Below are positions 1 to 46,200 of a stretch of 64,000 nt of DNA, piece by piece. The notes beneath the pieces were generated by a model. That model made no database searches. It worked only from the letters and a program-made list of their open reading frames with translations, and had not been told where the DNA came from. Where the stretch lies: NCBI GenBank assembly GCA_013433145.1, contig CM024189.1, positions 6,068,001 to 6,132,000 of the forward strand, in the 5' to 3' direction. This DNA comes from Ascaris suum (taxonomy: Eukaryota > Nematoda > Chromadorea > Rhabditida > Ascarididae). Made by a program: the position numbers and the translations under genes. How positions within the stretch are numbered: position 1 is the first letter of the stretch; each line of letters starts with the position of its first letter.

Positions 1-1
1 G

Positions 2-31777
<31,776 letters not shown>

Positions 31778-31925
31778 CTGCAAACGAGAAAAAGTGGGCA
31801 GTGTGCGAAGCAGCAATTGACAGTGGTCGAGCGACAGGACGGCATATAACTGGTAGGGTGTAACCAAGGCAGCCCGTAACTCTCCAACAGCCACCTGTAT
31901 GCGAGTGGTAATTACGCTCACTCAC

Positions 31926-32330
31926 CGCGAGCAACACACCGGCTGCCAACACATCCTTGTTGCGTGTGCTTGCGTCGACGCGCTAATTATTCGAAGAGCG
32001 ACGCAGCTGGCTGCCGACTCCCGACTCATGTGACCAACCAGAAGCCGAGCCCTTATCTGCCCTCGGACGTGCCCGCCGGTCAGCGACAATTAGCAATCAA
32101 ATTAATTTGCGCCACTATCACAAAAGCACACATTATGGAAGCAGCCTAGAGTGGAGGAGATCATCATATGGCCAATCCCATTAGCAGCCAAAGCCATTCG
32201 AGAGGCTCACTGCGCTGCCTTGCAATCGAATCGTGCTAAGCTTCTCAAACACCCTCCAGAAAGATAATACCCTCCTCCCACCTCTCCAAAAGGAGGAAGA
32301 CCGCTGAAACCAGCTAGCCGTATTCAATCA
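31926..32330 (-). promoter_or_regulatory. Probable ctbp-1 5' UTR exon and promoter region
   Basis: A strong donor (CTCGCG then GTGAGTGAG) lies at 31926/31925 on the minus strand. It would splice to the acceptor at 31778 through a 148-base intron, placing a non-coding first exon just upstream. The DNA from about 31.1 to 32.3 kb is richer in G+C and CpG than its surroundings, as expected near a promoter. The transcription start cannot be placed from sequence alone. The exon's right edge is arbitrary. SL trans-splicing at 31778 is an alternative. Confidence 0.5.
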
Positions 32331-35300
32331 TCATTAAAAACCTCCACTCCGATTATGAAACAACTTCGAACTTCAACTCAGCAAATTTTTCCTCGTTTGC
32401 ATATTATATACCTACCTCTCGGATGCTAGGGGGGATTCAATTTACATTCCGCAAACAAAAAACGGTATAAACATATGCACCATCAGATGCGAAATGAAGT
32501 AGCCAAGCATAAACCTCACAGATAAAGCTTTCACGTAATGGACAACATTTAATCGCAGCACTATCAAATAAATCAATTGCAGTTGGCCATAAGAAAGCCT
32601 CATTTACTTATACTTACATTGTCTGAAATAATTTTTTCATGAAAGTTATCAATATTTGTGGATCTGAACGCTTGCCGTTAGCTGAGAAAGGTGGGAATAG
32701 TAAGCGAGAGATTCTCCCATCCACAGCGAATTAGAACAGAAACATCCATCAAATTGATTAGAAAGATTTCTAACAAAAGGCAAACGTTTCATTACGAAAT
32801 GATCATATCACGGCACCCACTCATAGCAAAGAATCAACAAAATCCGAGTACTTCAAAACAGTCATAAGAGGGTGAATTGTTGTTGTCAAAAATAGCTCAT
32901 TAGTTTAAATTTTCCGCACTGCAAGCCAAAAATGATGTGAAAAAGAATATGAGCAATTGGCCGCGCTAAAAGAGGAACTTGAGTACCCGATTGTGCCAAA
33001 GTGCCAAAAAACTAAGGAAAGATCATAGAAATAATTTTCTGCTACCAACGTGAATGTCCCCATTTCTTTCGCCTAAATTTCGAGACATGGCCATTTCGTA
33101 AGAAAAAAAAATTGTATCAGTTAGAACAATACTCGGAACTTCGGGAACGCACTAACATTTCACCCATCCCAGCCCGATCTGCATCTCTTAAAACTTGTTC
33201 GTCAAGTTCATTAGGTGAGAAAGACATTTCCGTACGAAAATTCGAAGTCAAAAAGTGGAAATGTTATTGAAGAAACAATTTTGCTAGAGAAAAAAAAAGA
33301 AACATATGAGGCAAACTAGTGTTATGTAAAGGTCTTGCACAATCACTGAAAGCAAAAAATATAAGCAGAAATTACGTGTTTGCAATTAAGCAACAAACTC
33401 ATTTCTGAGAAAACAAATTCGCATTAGCTGCGTAAGCATATTCGAGCAAAGATCAACTCAAAAAGGATGTATATCAGATTCCGGGATTTTCCCTTACAAA
33501 TTTTTAAATTCCATTCATTTTCAATATCAGGAGAGAAGATGAGATGGAAGGGATCGAATATTTACGAATGATTCGATTCATATGCATTAACTTTCCTGCT
33601 GTATTCTTCGAAGCATTTTTGATTTATGCATAATACCAAATGGTTCCCCATATTCTCGTGGATTTGAGCATGCTTCAATAGTGTAACATCAGATATAACG
33701 CAAAGAACTTATTCGTTTTCTCCCCAACTGAAATCCTTCCCACTTGGGAAAAACGTACAAACAGCACAACAGTTTCAGATGGAAGGTTTTTAATGGAACT
33801 GAACAAAGCATCTTTGACTGTGATGTTTACATCCGACAGCCTATTTTGGAATCGCTTTTACTCCCCCCCTCCCCCCCCAAACACAAAAAAAAATTACGCT
33901 TCACTAAATTTTGCTCATCTGATATCATCGATAAGCTTGCACCTGAGAGAAAAAATTTCAACTGCGTATATCTCCACCTCCATCCACCAACGCATCTCCC
34001 CTCCTTTATGAAAGAAGTGTGCAGAAGTTTTCTTGCATTACTGCACTATCCGCTCATGTTATGATCCCGTTCAGCTGAAATCGCTTATTAAAACATCAAA
34101 TGGAACTAAAAATCACATATGTCGTTTTGTTACAGCATTAACAATATCATGATGTAATGCTTAAACATCAGAGATTTTTATTCAAGGCAAAAAACAAACC
34201 TGCCATATTTGGTGCAAATAATGCACCATATAAATTACCCTCGTTTTTTAACGCTAATGTATACGTCTACGCAATGGTACAAGTGATACGTCTTAAAGCG
34301 TTGGCAACAAACAACAATACTGCATAGATATTTTATATGAATACAATCTAATATATAAGTAGTACAGAACAGAACGATAAATGCCCCGATGAATAATTTC
34401 AGGTGTAATTTACCAATACAAGAGAAAGCTTGAAGTATAATTTGCCGGTATACGTATCTGTAAAATGAAGTCTTTAAGCATTCCTTATGAGCACTTTATT
34501 ATACCATTTACAACAGCAGCACAAAGCCGATTGATTAATAAAAAGCCAAAGCACACTTCACGATATACCAAAAACATTGACGCGGCGAAAAAACGAACCT
34601 TAATAGAAGGATAGACTAAAGAAAGGATTGCCAGCAAAACGAAATGAAACTAGAGCCTCTCAAGACATTCAAATGTTCTAACTAACGATTTAAACCGTAC
34701 TCAAAATGCTCGCTTTAGTCGAGGTTTCCATGAACCACGCCAACCCTTACGAGTTCATCCAAAAACTCGGCCGTCTTTTGCCTCAGTATACTTCAGCCAC
34801 TTTTATAAACAAACAATTTTCAATACATATGCAAATGATGTTAACTTGTCATTTAATAATCGATGAATTACATTTGAATCTTTCAATTCTCGATTAATAA
34901 CCACCCACGGCATTACCCATGACTTAACACAAAAGACTGAAAGTCAGTACCTGAATATATCAACGTCAAAAGCGAGATCCCACAAACGGTGGATTTAAAA
35001 TGAGCCGGGAGTTTGGAAGTGGTAGGCATATGTCAGGTGCTGATAATCAGAAAGCTAAAAAAGTTGATGGTGAAAGCAGTAAAAGTGGAGGGGATGCCAG
35101 AAGAATGTTTAGAGGCAACCAGGTGGCCCGCTGGATGGCGACGGGAGTGCCTAACGATCAGAGAAAAGAGTGCGTCAAGAGAGACTCATCATCAAGGCAC
35201 ACCAAGTGCTGCCGTCCGGATTGAATTACGGGCTGTGCCGATTACACGGTCTCCGCCACAAACAAAATCCAATGGACGAGCAGCGAGTGCCGAAATCTAA

Positions 35301-38300
35301 TCCATGCGCAGTCATCAATCAGAGCTAACCGACCGCTCGACAGGTATCAATACCACTAATGAATAGACCAGCCGGCCGCCGCATCATCCTAAGCGGCCCA
35401 GTGCGAGTCGAGTCGAGTCTGAGCCCGGCTCGGCTCCTGTCTCCCACAGATACCAATAAGCACAAAAGCAGCGCTGCCCTCACATTAATTAATCAATGCG
35501 TGCAGCGCCCAAGGCTAAACTTTCATTAAGCCAGCCGACACGGAGCACACGACACTGCATGGGACACCAGTGTTATTGAGGCGGCGAGACGCGCACTCAC
35601 CATTGTGATGAGGAGTTGTGGTGGGTCTGCGATGAGGGCGTCGAGAACCGTGAGCAGAAAGCAAACGCGTCCGATAACAAGCCTGAAACCAACGCGCAAT
35701 TAGCTGCGAGAGGAGCTGATTCGAACCGCTGCGTGGTCGGCGTTGTGCCCAAAACGACAAAGTTGATAAGGCATAACGGCACAAATTTAGCCAATGCCCC
35801 GTCCTCTTCCACGGCTATCCTCCTCCATTAGAGATCGAGCGAGCAGCCCAGCCATCGTCCGAACACAAGCCCACTTACTTAGTCAGCCGTCTCTTTCGGC
35901 GCCCTCTTCACCCTTCGTACCACTCATCACTGCCCAAATACCACCCTCTTCAAATAGCTACCGCATATGCTTGTAATTCATTTTTAAACGTTCACTGGAG
36001 AAAGTTCGTGAAGGCGGTTCGATATGACACGAGAGTATGGGGCGTTGACGTATGCGATCGCAACTGCACATGCAAGCGTCTCGTTCACAACAGTGCCTCT
36101 GATACATATGTTCCACAAAACGCAAAATCCAACTGTTCGCTCTGAGGAGAGTCGAATCAAATACAGTGAAATCGGTGAGAAAATATCCAAAATACTTCCG
36201 TCAAAATAGCCCATAATGCTTGAAATACCTGAGTAATTGCAAACCCATATCAAATACTGGAAATAAACATTCGATAGCTGAGAAGACAAAAGGGTTATCT
36301 AACTATTATGCAGAGCGAATAATCCTCTCTCTAAGCCACCTCTAATTTTGATTCGAATAGAACTTCGATATTACATGAAGCTAAGCGTATTTGAGATTCT
36401 ATCGCACTACCATCAAGGCTAAAGACTTTGACGGTAGTATGATTTCAGAAATGAAAAGTGATCATACAGATGTGACTTATTCTGTTTCGTCTTGATCACA
36501 ACGCAGGAATATTCAAATAGGCTCATGTCTAGGATTTTTTGCATGGAACAGGATAAGCAGGACAAGGGCAAGTACACAGATCTTTAAAACGATACAGTGC
36601 ATGACGAAAGCCAAGGCATTGCCGAGCTTGCAGCACGAGACAAACCGAACAATCAACAAAACGTAAAAATTGCGCCACTTTTCAAATACATATTACACTC
36701 AATACTTGAGGCTTCGATAGTGGTTGCTTTCAATAAAAAAAAACTTCAATAATTGTCTTTGGCATCTTTACACATATTGGTGGAATTTACTTCATTCCTT
36801 CTGCTCTAAGTAGAGGCATGAATACTGCGGTGATCTCATCAATCACCATTTAATATTATAGCACACGGTTCATTTTTAACGCTTAAAGTGCAAGCGTTGT
36901 AAGCGAGTAGGTTGAAAGGCGTAATCCATATTACACACAGGTAATCCCTCTCATCTCGCCCTCTCCTACTCCCACTGCTACTCATCTTGAAACGAAGTGA
37001 ACAACGCACCTGCATATAGAGTATCAAACTGAGCATTCCGAATTTCGGGTCTTTCAGTAATAATTAGGAATAGGCTTGCTCAAAAAAGAGACAATATTTG
37101 AAACAGCAGAAGCAAAATGTTGCAAGATAACCATTTAAACAGCCACCTTATTCACTCACTAACCTCAAAAAAAAAAAAAAAATTGCAGAGGATTGGTCCC
37201 GAAGTGAAGCTGGGCGCAATTTTGTGCCAGTAAATCAAACATGCCCGCACAACCCCGCCACGTCGAAATTCAAATTTATTTTTTTCGCACTTCTCGAAAC
37301 GTTCTTTCTTTCTGGTTTATTGGGCACTATTTGACATTAACTTCCATAAGCTAAAATCCTCAAATTATTTGAGTCACAATAAGCCGCATAATTTATATGC
37401 TTATGGAATTCTTTTAGCTTCCATAAATAATACACGGTGGCGCATGGAAGACCAAAGGTGATATGGATGAGCAACAATTCAATTCCATAAACGACGACAT
37501 TTTTCGCTTTTACGAAAATGGTTGTAAAAATAAGAAAAAAGAGAAATTTTTGCGGGAAATTTGCAGTAATCGACCCACATGACGATTCGCTTGATTCGTG
37601 TTAACTAGCTCAATTGGATTCAATTTAAGAGTTGCTTGTTAGAAGGATTCTTCACCTCCACTTTCAGCCAATATATGCAACGTATTTTTGTTCAATGCAG
37701 ACATGAGCATACAACAAACTACAATGTTTATCATATCGCGGTCTTATAGTATACTACGATGAAATATCAACAATCTATAGAATGTGCTGATAGTCGATCA
37801 AAATATAAAAGCAGTTTCGCAAACATATAGCTGTTAACGTGCTTACACAACTGGTTTAGCGATGTTTGTTAAGCAAATTTTTTTCAGGTTAGCACATGCG
37901 GAGGTGGGGGAGAGGAGGGAAGGGGACTCTAAACCATCGAATAACGATAACAATCTAACATATACAAAATAATATTGATAACTAACAATAATTATCCTCA
38001 AGAATTAACAATAATAATTAATAACAATAACAATGATACACTGACCCGTTGCGATACACTGAGCTGAATATATGGAATCATCATCAGCACTTAGAATGCT
38101 GGCACATGTACACAAATGATGCATCTTCGCGCAAAGATTGCGTAGACAGCTTACATTCCATAGCCCCTTTTCCCCTTCCTCGATTCGTATCGCGTCCTCA
38201 TCAGCTGACTTCATCCGATGTAGTTATCGATGTCGTCCTCGTTTAATTTCACTTTTGTTTCATTCTCCGCTCTTTTAGTACTCTAACAGTGCTGTCAAGA

Positions 38301-39649
38301 GTTGAAACGTCAATAAAACAGATACGTTATCAATATTACTAATAATATCACTGTCCATTTCTCGTAACAACGGAATGATAACTTCAGCTGACGCATATCC
38401 GAGTCAAATTTAAAACTACACCAATATATTATCCTATCGCTACGCGTCTTTGAGATTCAACGATTACTGCATATATTAAAAAAAAAAGAAAAGAAAAGAA
38501 AAGAAAACGCAACACAATTCATTCCACACTGCAGTGAAGAATTCGGATGTGCGATGAGAGATGAAACACTCTACGGAGACTAAAAGTTCTGATACTTTAA
38601 AAAACACTACAAAAGTAAAATTTCCAGATACTTGAAGAATATCAATGAGAAATATCCGCCGTTCAAAAACTTACTTTCTATAAGACACTACTAGGACGCA
38701 AACGGATGCGAAATGAGGAAATGGGTGACGTAGGTGCACTAATGTGCGCCTAGGTCATCATAATGTAATGGTTGAAGACTTTTGTGAAAGACAATTCATT
38801 AGCGCCAAATCAGAAGTTGTGAATATGTATTTATTAGCGTCAGATTGTTGCAATTGCACCTATATAAAAACCGAGAGGTGCCTCTGCAGCTGTCACTTGC
38901 AAATCCACATCCGCCCCATATACGGCAGCAAAAACTTCCAGATCCGCACGTGTACGTCATGGAATACAGCTGTAATATGCTCGTCATGCACTAGTTCGGA
39001 GCAACTGGAATTCAGAGAGCGAGCCCGCGCCCTTACAACGGGGTTGCGTCCTGACCTCTCATCTCCCTTCCTAGAGGACTTTCACCGTTGAAACAGTCAG
39101 CCAATTTCCGAAAAAAAGCATCTAATCACTCTAACTAGAACTAACCCCCAATAATGAATATCCACAACCACACTCATGGCCAATAAGGGAGTCCATTCAC
39201 AAAACTCAAATTCTTGTCGCGGGAAGGATAGGATTCTTACCTACCGTGAAGAAAAAACCTGCGAAGCAAAAGTTTTTCTATATTTCCGCCACCTTTCCCC
39301 AATGGTTTTTGCATCTCGCGCCGTCACCTCAGTTTATTTGCTGACTTTCGTAAAATTTTCATTGTTTGATAATAAAAGTGGAAGCCCTTTCCGATTTGGC
39401 GACTATTCTAAAGCACAAAGGGCTTATAAGTGACATCTTTGTTGACGATACTAGAGACAGATTCGACGAAGTTGTTGCATATTGAAATCACCTCCAATGA
39501 GCCAGTATCATTAATATTTCTCGCTCCCTTTAAAGGCTATAAACCAAAAAATCATGTTTTAAAGGCTTATAGCCACAGTGATTTTTGGCCTACGAGGTCC
39601 CAGAAGGGACTTGAAGCCAAACTTCCATTTTCAAACAGCACTTTTCCAC

Positions 39650-39673
39650 AAAAAAAAAAAAAAAAAAAAAAAA
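39650..39673. repeat. A24 homopolymer
   Basis: A run in the gene-free region. Confidence 0.9.
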
Positions 39674-40069
39674 TTCTGTGCACTCGAAGTTCACTCCACT
39701 CACACATCAGTGATCTTTTTTCAAAACTTTTGCACCATTATAAACCTAAACAATAGGGTGTGTGTCGAAAAACCTAAAAATAGGTTTATTTCTGACGCAG
39801 TACGCGCCGTTCACAAGGTATAACTGAAAAAAAGTCCAGTCATTCGGAGGCCACAATTCTAGCAATCGGCTTGTCTGTAATATTCAAACAACAAGAGGAA
39901 ATTCACTGCATCAGTCGTAATATTTCAAACCTGAAAGCAACTAGCAACTACCAACGAAAACACTACAGTTCAATCAATTAGTCAGCTAGGGCACAAAACG
40001 ACTACACATGGTGCACACACGTTCAGACTGAGCAAAAAAATCGTTTGTTGCATTATCAGTAAAGAGAGA

Positions 40070-40282
40070 TTTTTCTCTCGCCTCAGCTGTCAAAGAAGAG
40101 ACGCTCAATACCTTCGTTTTCACAAGTATGCAATGCGAAACGCTTGCAGATGATAACGAATTAAGAAGCGTGCCCCATGGAACATTCACATCCAACATGG
40201 CAATCTTCACCCCTAATACTCCTTCTGGAGGATCAAGAAGGACGCTAAGAAGGAAATCCTTTTTCTTTCGCCTCAGCTGTCA
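40070..40282. repeat. Pair of 23-base direct repeats
   Basis: Copies at 40070-40092 and 40260-40282 share TTTTTCT[C/T]TCGCCTCAGCTGTCA with one mismatch, 190 bases apart. Confidence 0.75.
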
Positions 40283-43200
40283 TTAGGCGGCCGGAGGTAA
40301 GCTTAAAAACAACAAAACAAAATCATCGAATTGATGTGCATATCGCAAAAGAAGCAAGCAACTAACAAGTGAAAGAAAATCAACTGAAGAGAACGTATCT
40401 ATGTGAAATTTCGACATGTTATGAGAAGTAAAGCTTTAGGTTCCCATAAGCGTGATAGAGCCAAATTTATGCAATAAGCAAAAATAAGAATGCCAAACAA
40501 AGCCAAAATTTTTGCAAAATTTAGTGATAAGATGGAAAATTGTGAACCGGATAATCAACCAATGACTACGAGTGCCGAAATCAATCATTGCTCACCGCTA
40601 TGCAATCATAACAGGAATCGGAGATGGACGATAACGAGAGCAGATTTTTTGAACAAAAAAAAGAAGTACTACGTTGCATAAAACAAATTTCAAGAATGAA
40701 TACGAATGCACAGAGAAATTATGTTGAAAAAACCGTTTTCGCGCAACAACACTATCCGGCAGATGATAGAAAACAGCAAACGGACCCGACGCTGTCCACT
40801 ATCAAAGTCGATCTAGTTCTCTGATCTCTATTTTCATAGGCACCGATAAACGATAGCTTGAGTCACGCACACATTCAATAGTTTAGCTGAACGAAACTCG
40901 TTACAACCAACCAAGGGAACATTAAAGTGTAGTAGCAATAATGGTAACAAGCTTTGTTCGCTGAAAAAAAAAAAAAGATAAAATAATATTAAATAAGGGC
41001 ATTAGTGAAGCTAAATCACATAAAGATCAGACAGCAAAATGACGTCAAAAACAACTCAACCCTGAGAGATTTCCAGCCGAAGCAAATTTAGAGGTGTAGC
41101 GCGTTTTTGTGCCGATAAACATACGATAAATCAAATGTGCAAAACAATCGATCGACAATAGCTGGACTTGCTCAAATCTCTACAGTGTTCACATAGCATT
41201 CTCGATTACGTATTGGCTGCTTAATCCGTAGAACTCCCCAAGTCAATCAAAGAACCTTTAAGTGCGGAATGGAATCCCTTATCTTCCCCCTCCATATGCC
41301 TCCTATTCTCACAGTGGTCTCATGTGATTCGCTCACGACGAGATAACTGCTGCTGGCATTAACACTAGCGTGTTAGAAGTTCAAAGCCGGATTTACGTTC
41401 GACGCTAGAACACAGAGTAGTTGTCAAGACAGCTGAGTAATTGCGATGTTCACGACGATGGATGCTTTCATCGACTAGGCCTGCTCGAATTCCATGAAGT
41501 GTGAAAAGTGGCTAAGACCAACGCGATCGATCCTAGCTCCGAAAGTCTGACAAAAAGACTCTAATTGAAACGAGGACATCTCACACCTTTCTCTGTTCCA
41601 TTTCCCTCCAAAAAAGGCAAATTTCTGCGAGCCACATAAATGCCTCTAATTTGATATTCGTTTTATCCTCCTCTTCTTCAATTTTTATTCCATTTTGCGG
41701 GATTTTCGTGCCTATCGATTTCCTCAAAATTTCTAGAAATGCTGCTCTCCTCTCCTCCCCCCTCCCAAGTAAAATATGAGTTCTTCACTTTTAAGATCTT
41801 TTTAAAGAGCGGATTATGTCATATTACGCTGACTATAGAAATAGCTAACAAATGTAATTCATGCATTGCGAAGTATTCTCCATTATGGCGATTAAATGAC
41901 TATGAAGAGTGCACTATTACTTTTATAGTTATACACTTTTAAGAGCGATTATTTTTACAAACTATGTTTTGCATTTCTCATCACTTACAGGACGGAGAAA
42001 AAATAAAATAAAACTTTCGCTGAACGATTGCAAAATGTAGCCTTGTTGATAAGATGAATCTGGCCTCAATCTCAGGAAAATATTTACAGATGGAGGAAAT
42101 AACGGGAATAAGACAAGAAGATAGGGGAGATTCATCTGTAAGAGGATTGAATAAACGAAAATTTGATTCATGAAGGCATCAACATCAACTCATATAAATT
42201 TGTGAGTGCACTCATTTTGAATAAAAACATGAATCTGTGGCGAATACGTCACCTAAATGGACACAAAAGTATGCATTAATCAAGAATGCTTCATGCACCA
42301 CGACGCACTTTTTGTTAACAAAAAAATGCAAGAATAAAGGACAGACTAAGTGAAATCTCTGTGCCAATTGCTCATCCCCAAGCAAGCAATAACACAATGT
42401 GCTTTGTTGCAGATTTGCAAATCCACTCTCTTTCTCGCTCTCCCATTTCAAAGGCTATTCAAAACAACGCCACATATCAAGATGACAATTTCGAAACATA
42501 TTGGAGTAATAATTTTCCAAATGGAATGGGAGAAAATGTTGTATCGCAAGAGTGCACAATGAGTTCCTTTAACTTCATTAAAAACATCAGAACTGTGTTA
42601 CACTCCATCATATCACAAAAATTCAATCAACGATGAAAGTCGAATCAATCTCTCACAGTTGAAGGATTCATTAGAAAATTCACTTCAATTTAAAATATAA
42701 ATAGTCCAACATAAGGAAAATATTTGCGCACAAAGAAAATGGCACATGAATGAGAGTATAATGATCAAAATGAAAGGGGGAGAAAAACAAACAATGCACA
42801 CCAATGACGGTCATTATGGCCAAATTGTTCGGAAAGGTGCAATGATTCATTAAATGATTTATCCGATCAAAGGTAACATATACGTGGAACTTTTGCGCTT
42901 ACACTTTCATCACCTCAGACGAAAGCAACCGAGCTGAGCCATTGCAGATGTGTGCAAAAAATAGCAAAGCTAATGTAGTATAGTGAAAGAAAAACGATAA
43001 ATGACTATCAAGGCGGCTAATAAACACAGCGCAATTTTGCATTTCCCTCACTCGCACCCTCTGGACCCAAGATCTCCTCCTCAAAAACATAAAAACCTTA
43101 AACGCATTCGTATTTCCTGCCTTTCCATAAATCTTGCAGAACAATCGCTTAAAGACGGTTCATTCCGAAACTCGACAGGTTTAATATAGATCTTGTTTTT

Positions 43201-46200
43201 TTAAATTTCATGAAATCTATAAATGTTTAGGAATAATTCACAACATGGTCAGAAGCTGCGAAATCCGGCTGAGAAAGTTATCTTGGTGTGAACCATGCAA
43301 CCGAATTTCATCACTTTGGTTCTTCTCGTTAACAATTTGAAGTTACCAGAGAGAAATTTAGACTTTATGGATGTTTGCAGGTGCCTTTTGGTGATTATTC
43401 ATATGATAATAGCCCATCTGCAATGTGAGTGCTACTACCGCTACTACTATTACACAGCTACAAATATCAGCGATCTATCTGAGGCAAACAGCTCATACGA
43501 CAACAGCTCTCTGATACTGATACCACAATGGCACCTCCTTTCGACACAATGGCATATCAGCCATACACAAGAAACGCCGCTGTGTGAACAAGTGTGCATA
43601 TCATACCTACACATGCATGCACAATGCATTCATATATGTTTATGTCAACAATGCATGCAATCGCTGCAACGTAAATGAAACCACATTGGTTAGATCACTG
43701 CAGTTAGGGCACAAGAAAAGTTGCCGTTGTGATAACAGTGACCGCATTTGAAGCTTTCATCTTCCTCCTAATCTTCGAAAGAGTATGATCATAAAACTGA
43801 TTAGAAGAACGAACTTGCACGTAGATAACTGAAAGACTTATTTTCCAGGCGACAATTTAAACATCACCAGTTGGAATTTTTGATTTTTAGTATTCCTAGG
43901 ATTAGTTACTCATATTTTTCAAGTACTTTGCGTGGTGGCTGATCTGAAATAGCACTTCAAGAATGCATCCAATAATATAAAAACAAACCAGGAAGGCTGG
44001 CTACGCAGACTATAATTCACGGTTTTGGAAAAGAAAACCAAAGACTTCACTAAGCGCGAATTCGCCCCCACAGAGATCAGCTTATCCTCGACAGTAGTCG
44101 CGAATGCGGCAAGTCATCTACGAAATCACAGGAACTGAAGAAAATGTGCTAAAACACCTCGCAAAAAGAAAGGTACAAAACATGAAGGTGCGATCACCCA
44201 TCGTTTCTCCGATCGAGGGCAGCTGAGATGGTGAAAAAGTGTAAGGGTTTCGGGCTGAATGTGCGTCATTTGGCAGGTTTGTATTTTGCAGATACATTTC
44301 GAGAAGTCATTTATATCTGCAAAGAAAAGGAACGCCCGCATTGCAGTGGCAAATGAGCATTTAGATTCGACCACAAGAATATGGTGAAGGGATGTGTTTA
44401 TCAATGGAATGAAGACCACAACGAAGACGGAATGAAGTACGTTCGACGTCGCGCAGATGAATAATAGCTCCCGAAGGTAACCAGTACAATCGTTACAGGG
44501 GCAGAAGAAATTTATGGTGGTTTGTGCAACGAGTCGCTTGACGGGCATCGGTACCACGCAACAAGTGACAGCACTTCCGATAAAAAATCACTTCATGAAA
44601 AATCTCTGACAAAGTCGTGGTGTCTCCGCACCTCGACCAGTTGGGAATACGTAATCTCGTCTTACAATAAGACAACGGCTCCAAACACGCACCGAAGACT
44701 GCTAATTCGTGCTTAAAAGGATAAGAGAAACGACAATGACCAGCCCAAAGTCCACACATGAAAGCGACTGAAGGCCAATGAGATGATGCACAAACTGCAG
44801 ATCGCATTAAATCACGAAGGATTCTGTGTGAGTTATATGCGCACACGTTAGAAATATAAGAGAACCTTCGAAATCAACGCACTGTTCAGCTCTTTAATTC
44901 GATGCCACGCAGAGATTCCGCTATCACAAGATCGAAGATTATAGCAGGAAGCTACAGCAATTTTAATTTCGTTGTCAATTCTTTAACAACATTTCTGTGA
45001 TTGTTCTTTTTTTCTTGCAAATAGGTTACCATGCTCTGATTATTGAATTTGTATTATTCATACTTTTGCTCCAAAATATGCCCATATGCCCCCTCCCTGA
45101 TTAGTAAGCTGTAGGTCGCTTGGTGACCTTCATAAAACCTGCGGTAGATCCCGAGGCTAAGAAGGATTTTTGAGTTGGGAAGCATCAATCGAGAACTATA
45201 TCAACGCGAAAGGAATCAACGATTATACCAAGAGTCGAGAAAAGTCAACGGTTAGGAGCCTCTGAGACGGCTCAAGTAGTTAATTTTTCAGTGCGACACA
45301 ACAAATATGAATTCCAAAGAGAAAATATAACACTGTAGCTTACCTGTAAGTCGTCTTAAATTTGATAGCGCCAATTCATACGCTCCGTTCAGGTAAAACG
45401 GATCTTCACTCGACGGAAATATGATGTTGACGACAGATAACAATGTTCAGTTGACAGCAAAAATTTTGCAAGACGTTTCTGCAATCATGGAAATTGCATT
45501 TGCAGCGATAATCTCTTCAACGCAGTAAAGTCGGAAATTCTATACACTATCATTAACTACTTCTCGTCAAATTTTCTCATTTAATTGCTCTTCTTGGATC
45601 TGATGGTTACCTTGTCGATACCTAGTGTTGTTTTTATTTTCTCCATTTCCATATGCGCACTATTTTTTCCCTCATTTCTGATTATAAATCACCGTGTAAG
45701 ATATTGAAATAACGCTATATACCCTAGGTACTTGTTGTATATTGTAAACAGTAAATGTCAGTAATACTATGAATATCATATGAAACTTTCTCCCCGTCCG
45801 ATACAACCACACTCATTCAGGTATCTTTCCGTACGGGGTTTGGTGTTTTTTTTTTTGTTTGAATCGCTTTAAATTAAACTAATTTAGCATTAGCGCTAAA
45901 CAAAAAGTCTAAAGCAAGCATTTATACAATATTCGAAAGCCGAATAGAAAGTGCTGGAAGTTGCTCAACAGTGCGAAGAAGAGCTCTCGTCGAAACAACT
46001 TACGAAAAACCTAGAGTCCAACTCATCAAAGAAGTATGACCGCTAAGAGAAACGCTAAGTTCTACAAGGCGAATACAGCCATAAATAAGTTTCGCAATCA
46101 TGTCTTGTGTGTCGAAAATTGGATAACCGTTAGTCAACACTGGTGACTAAAAAGTCGAAGGTTTCGGTATGCATACAACTCCGCAACGTTCGGATAAAAA

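Noticed and set aside
35701..35760. GGTTCGAATC-like B box on the minus strand, considered as a tRNA
   Set aside because: The T-stem has a mismatch, and no A box, anticodon arm or acceptor stem could be found upstream.
44126..44846. Two overlapping minus-strand frames (143 and 117 codons), considered as a decayed transposase
   Set aside because: No catalytic or zinc-finger motif and no terminal repeats could be identified.
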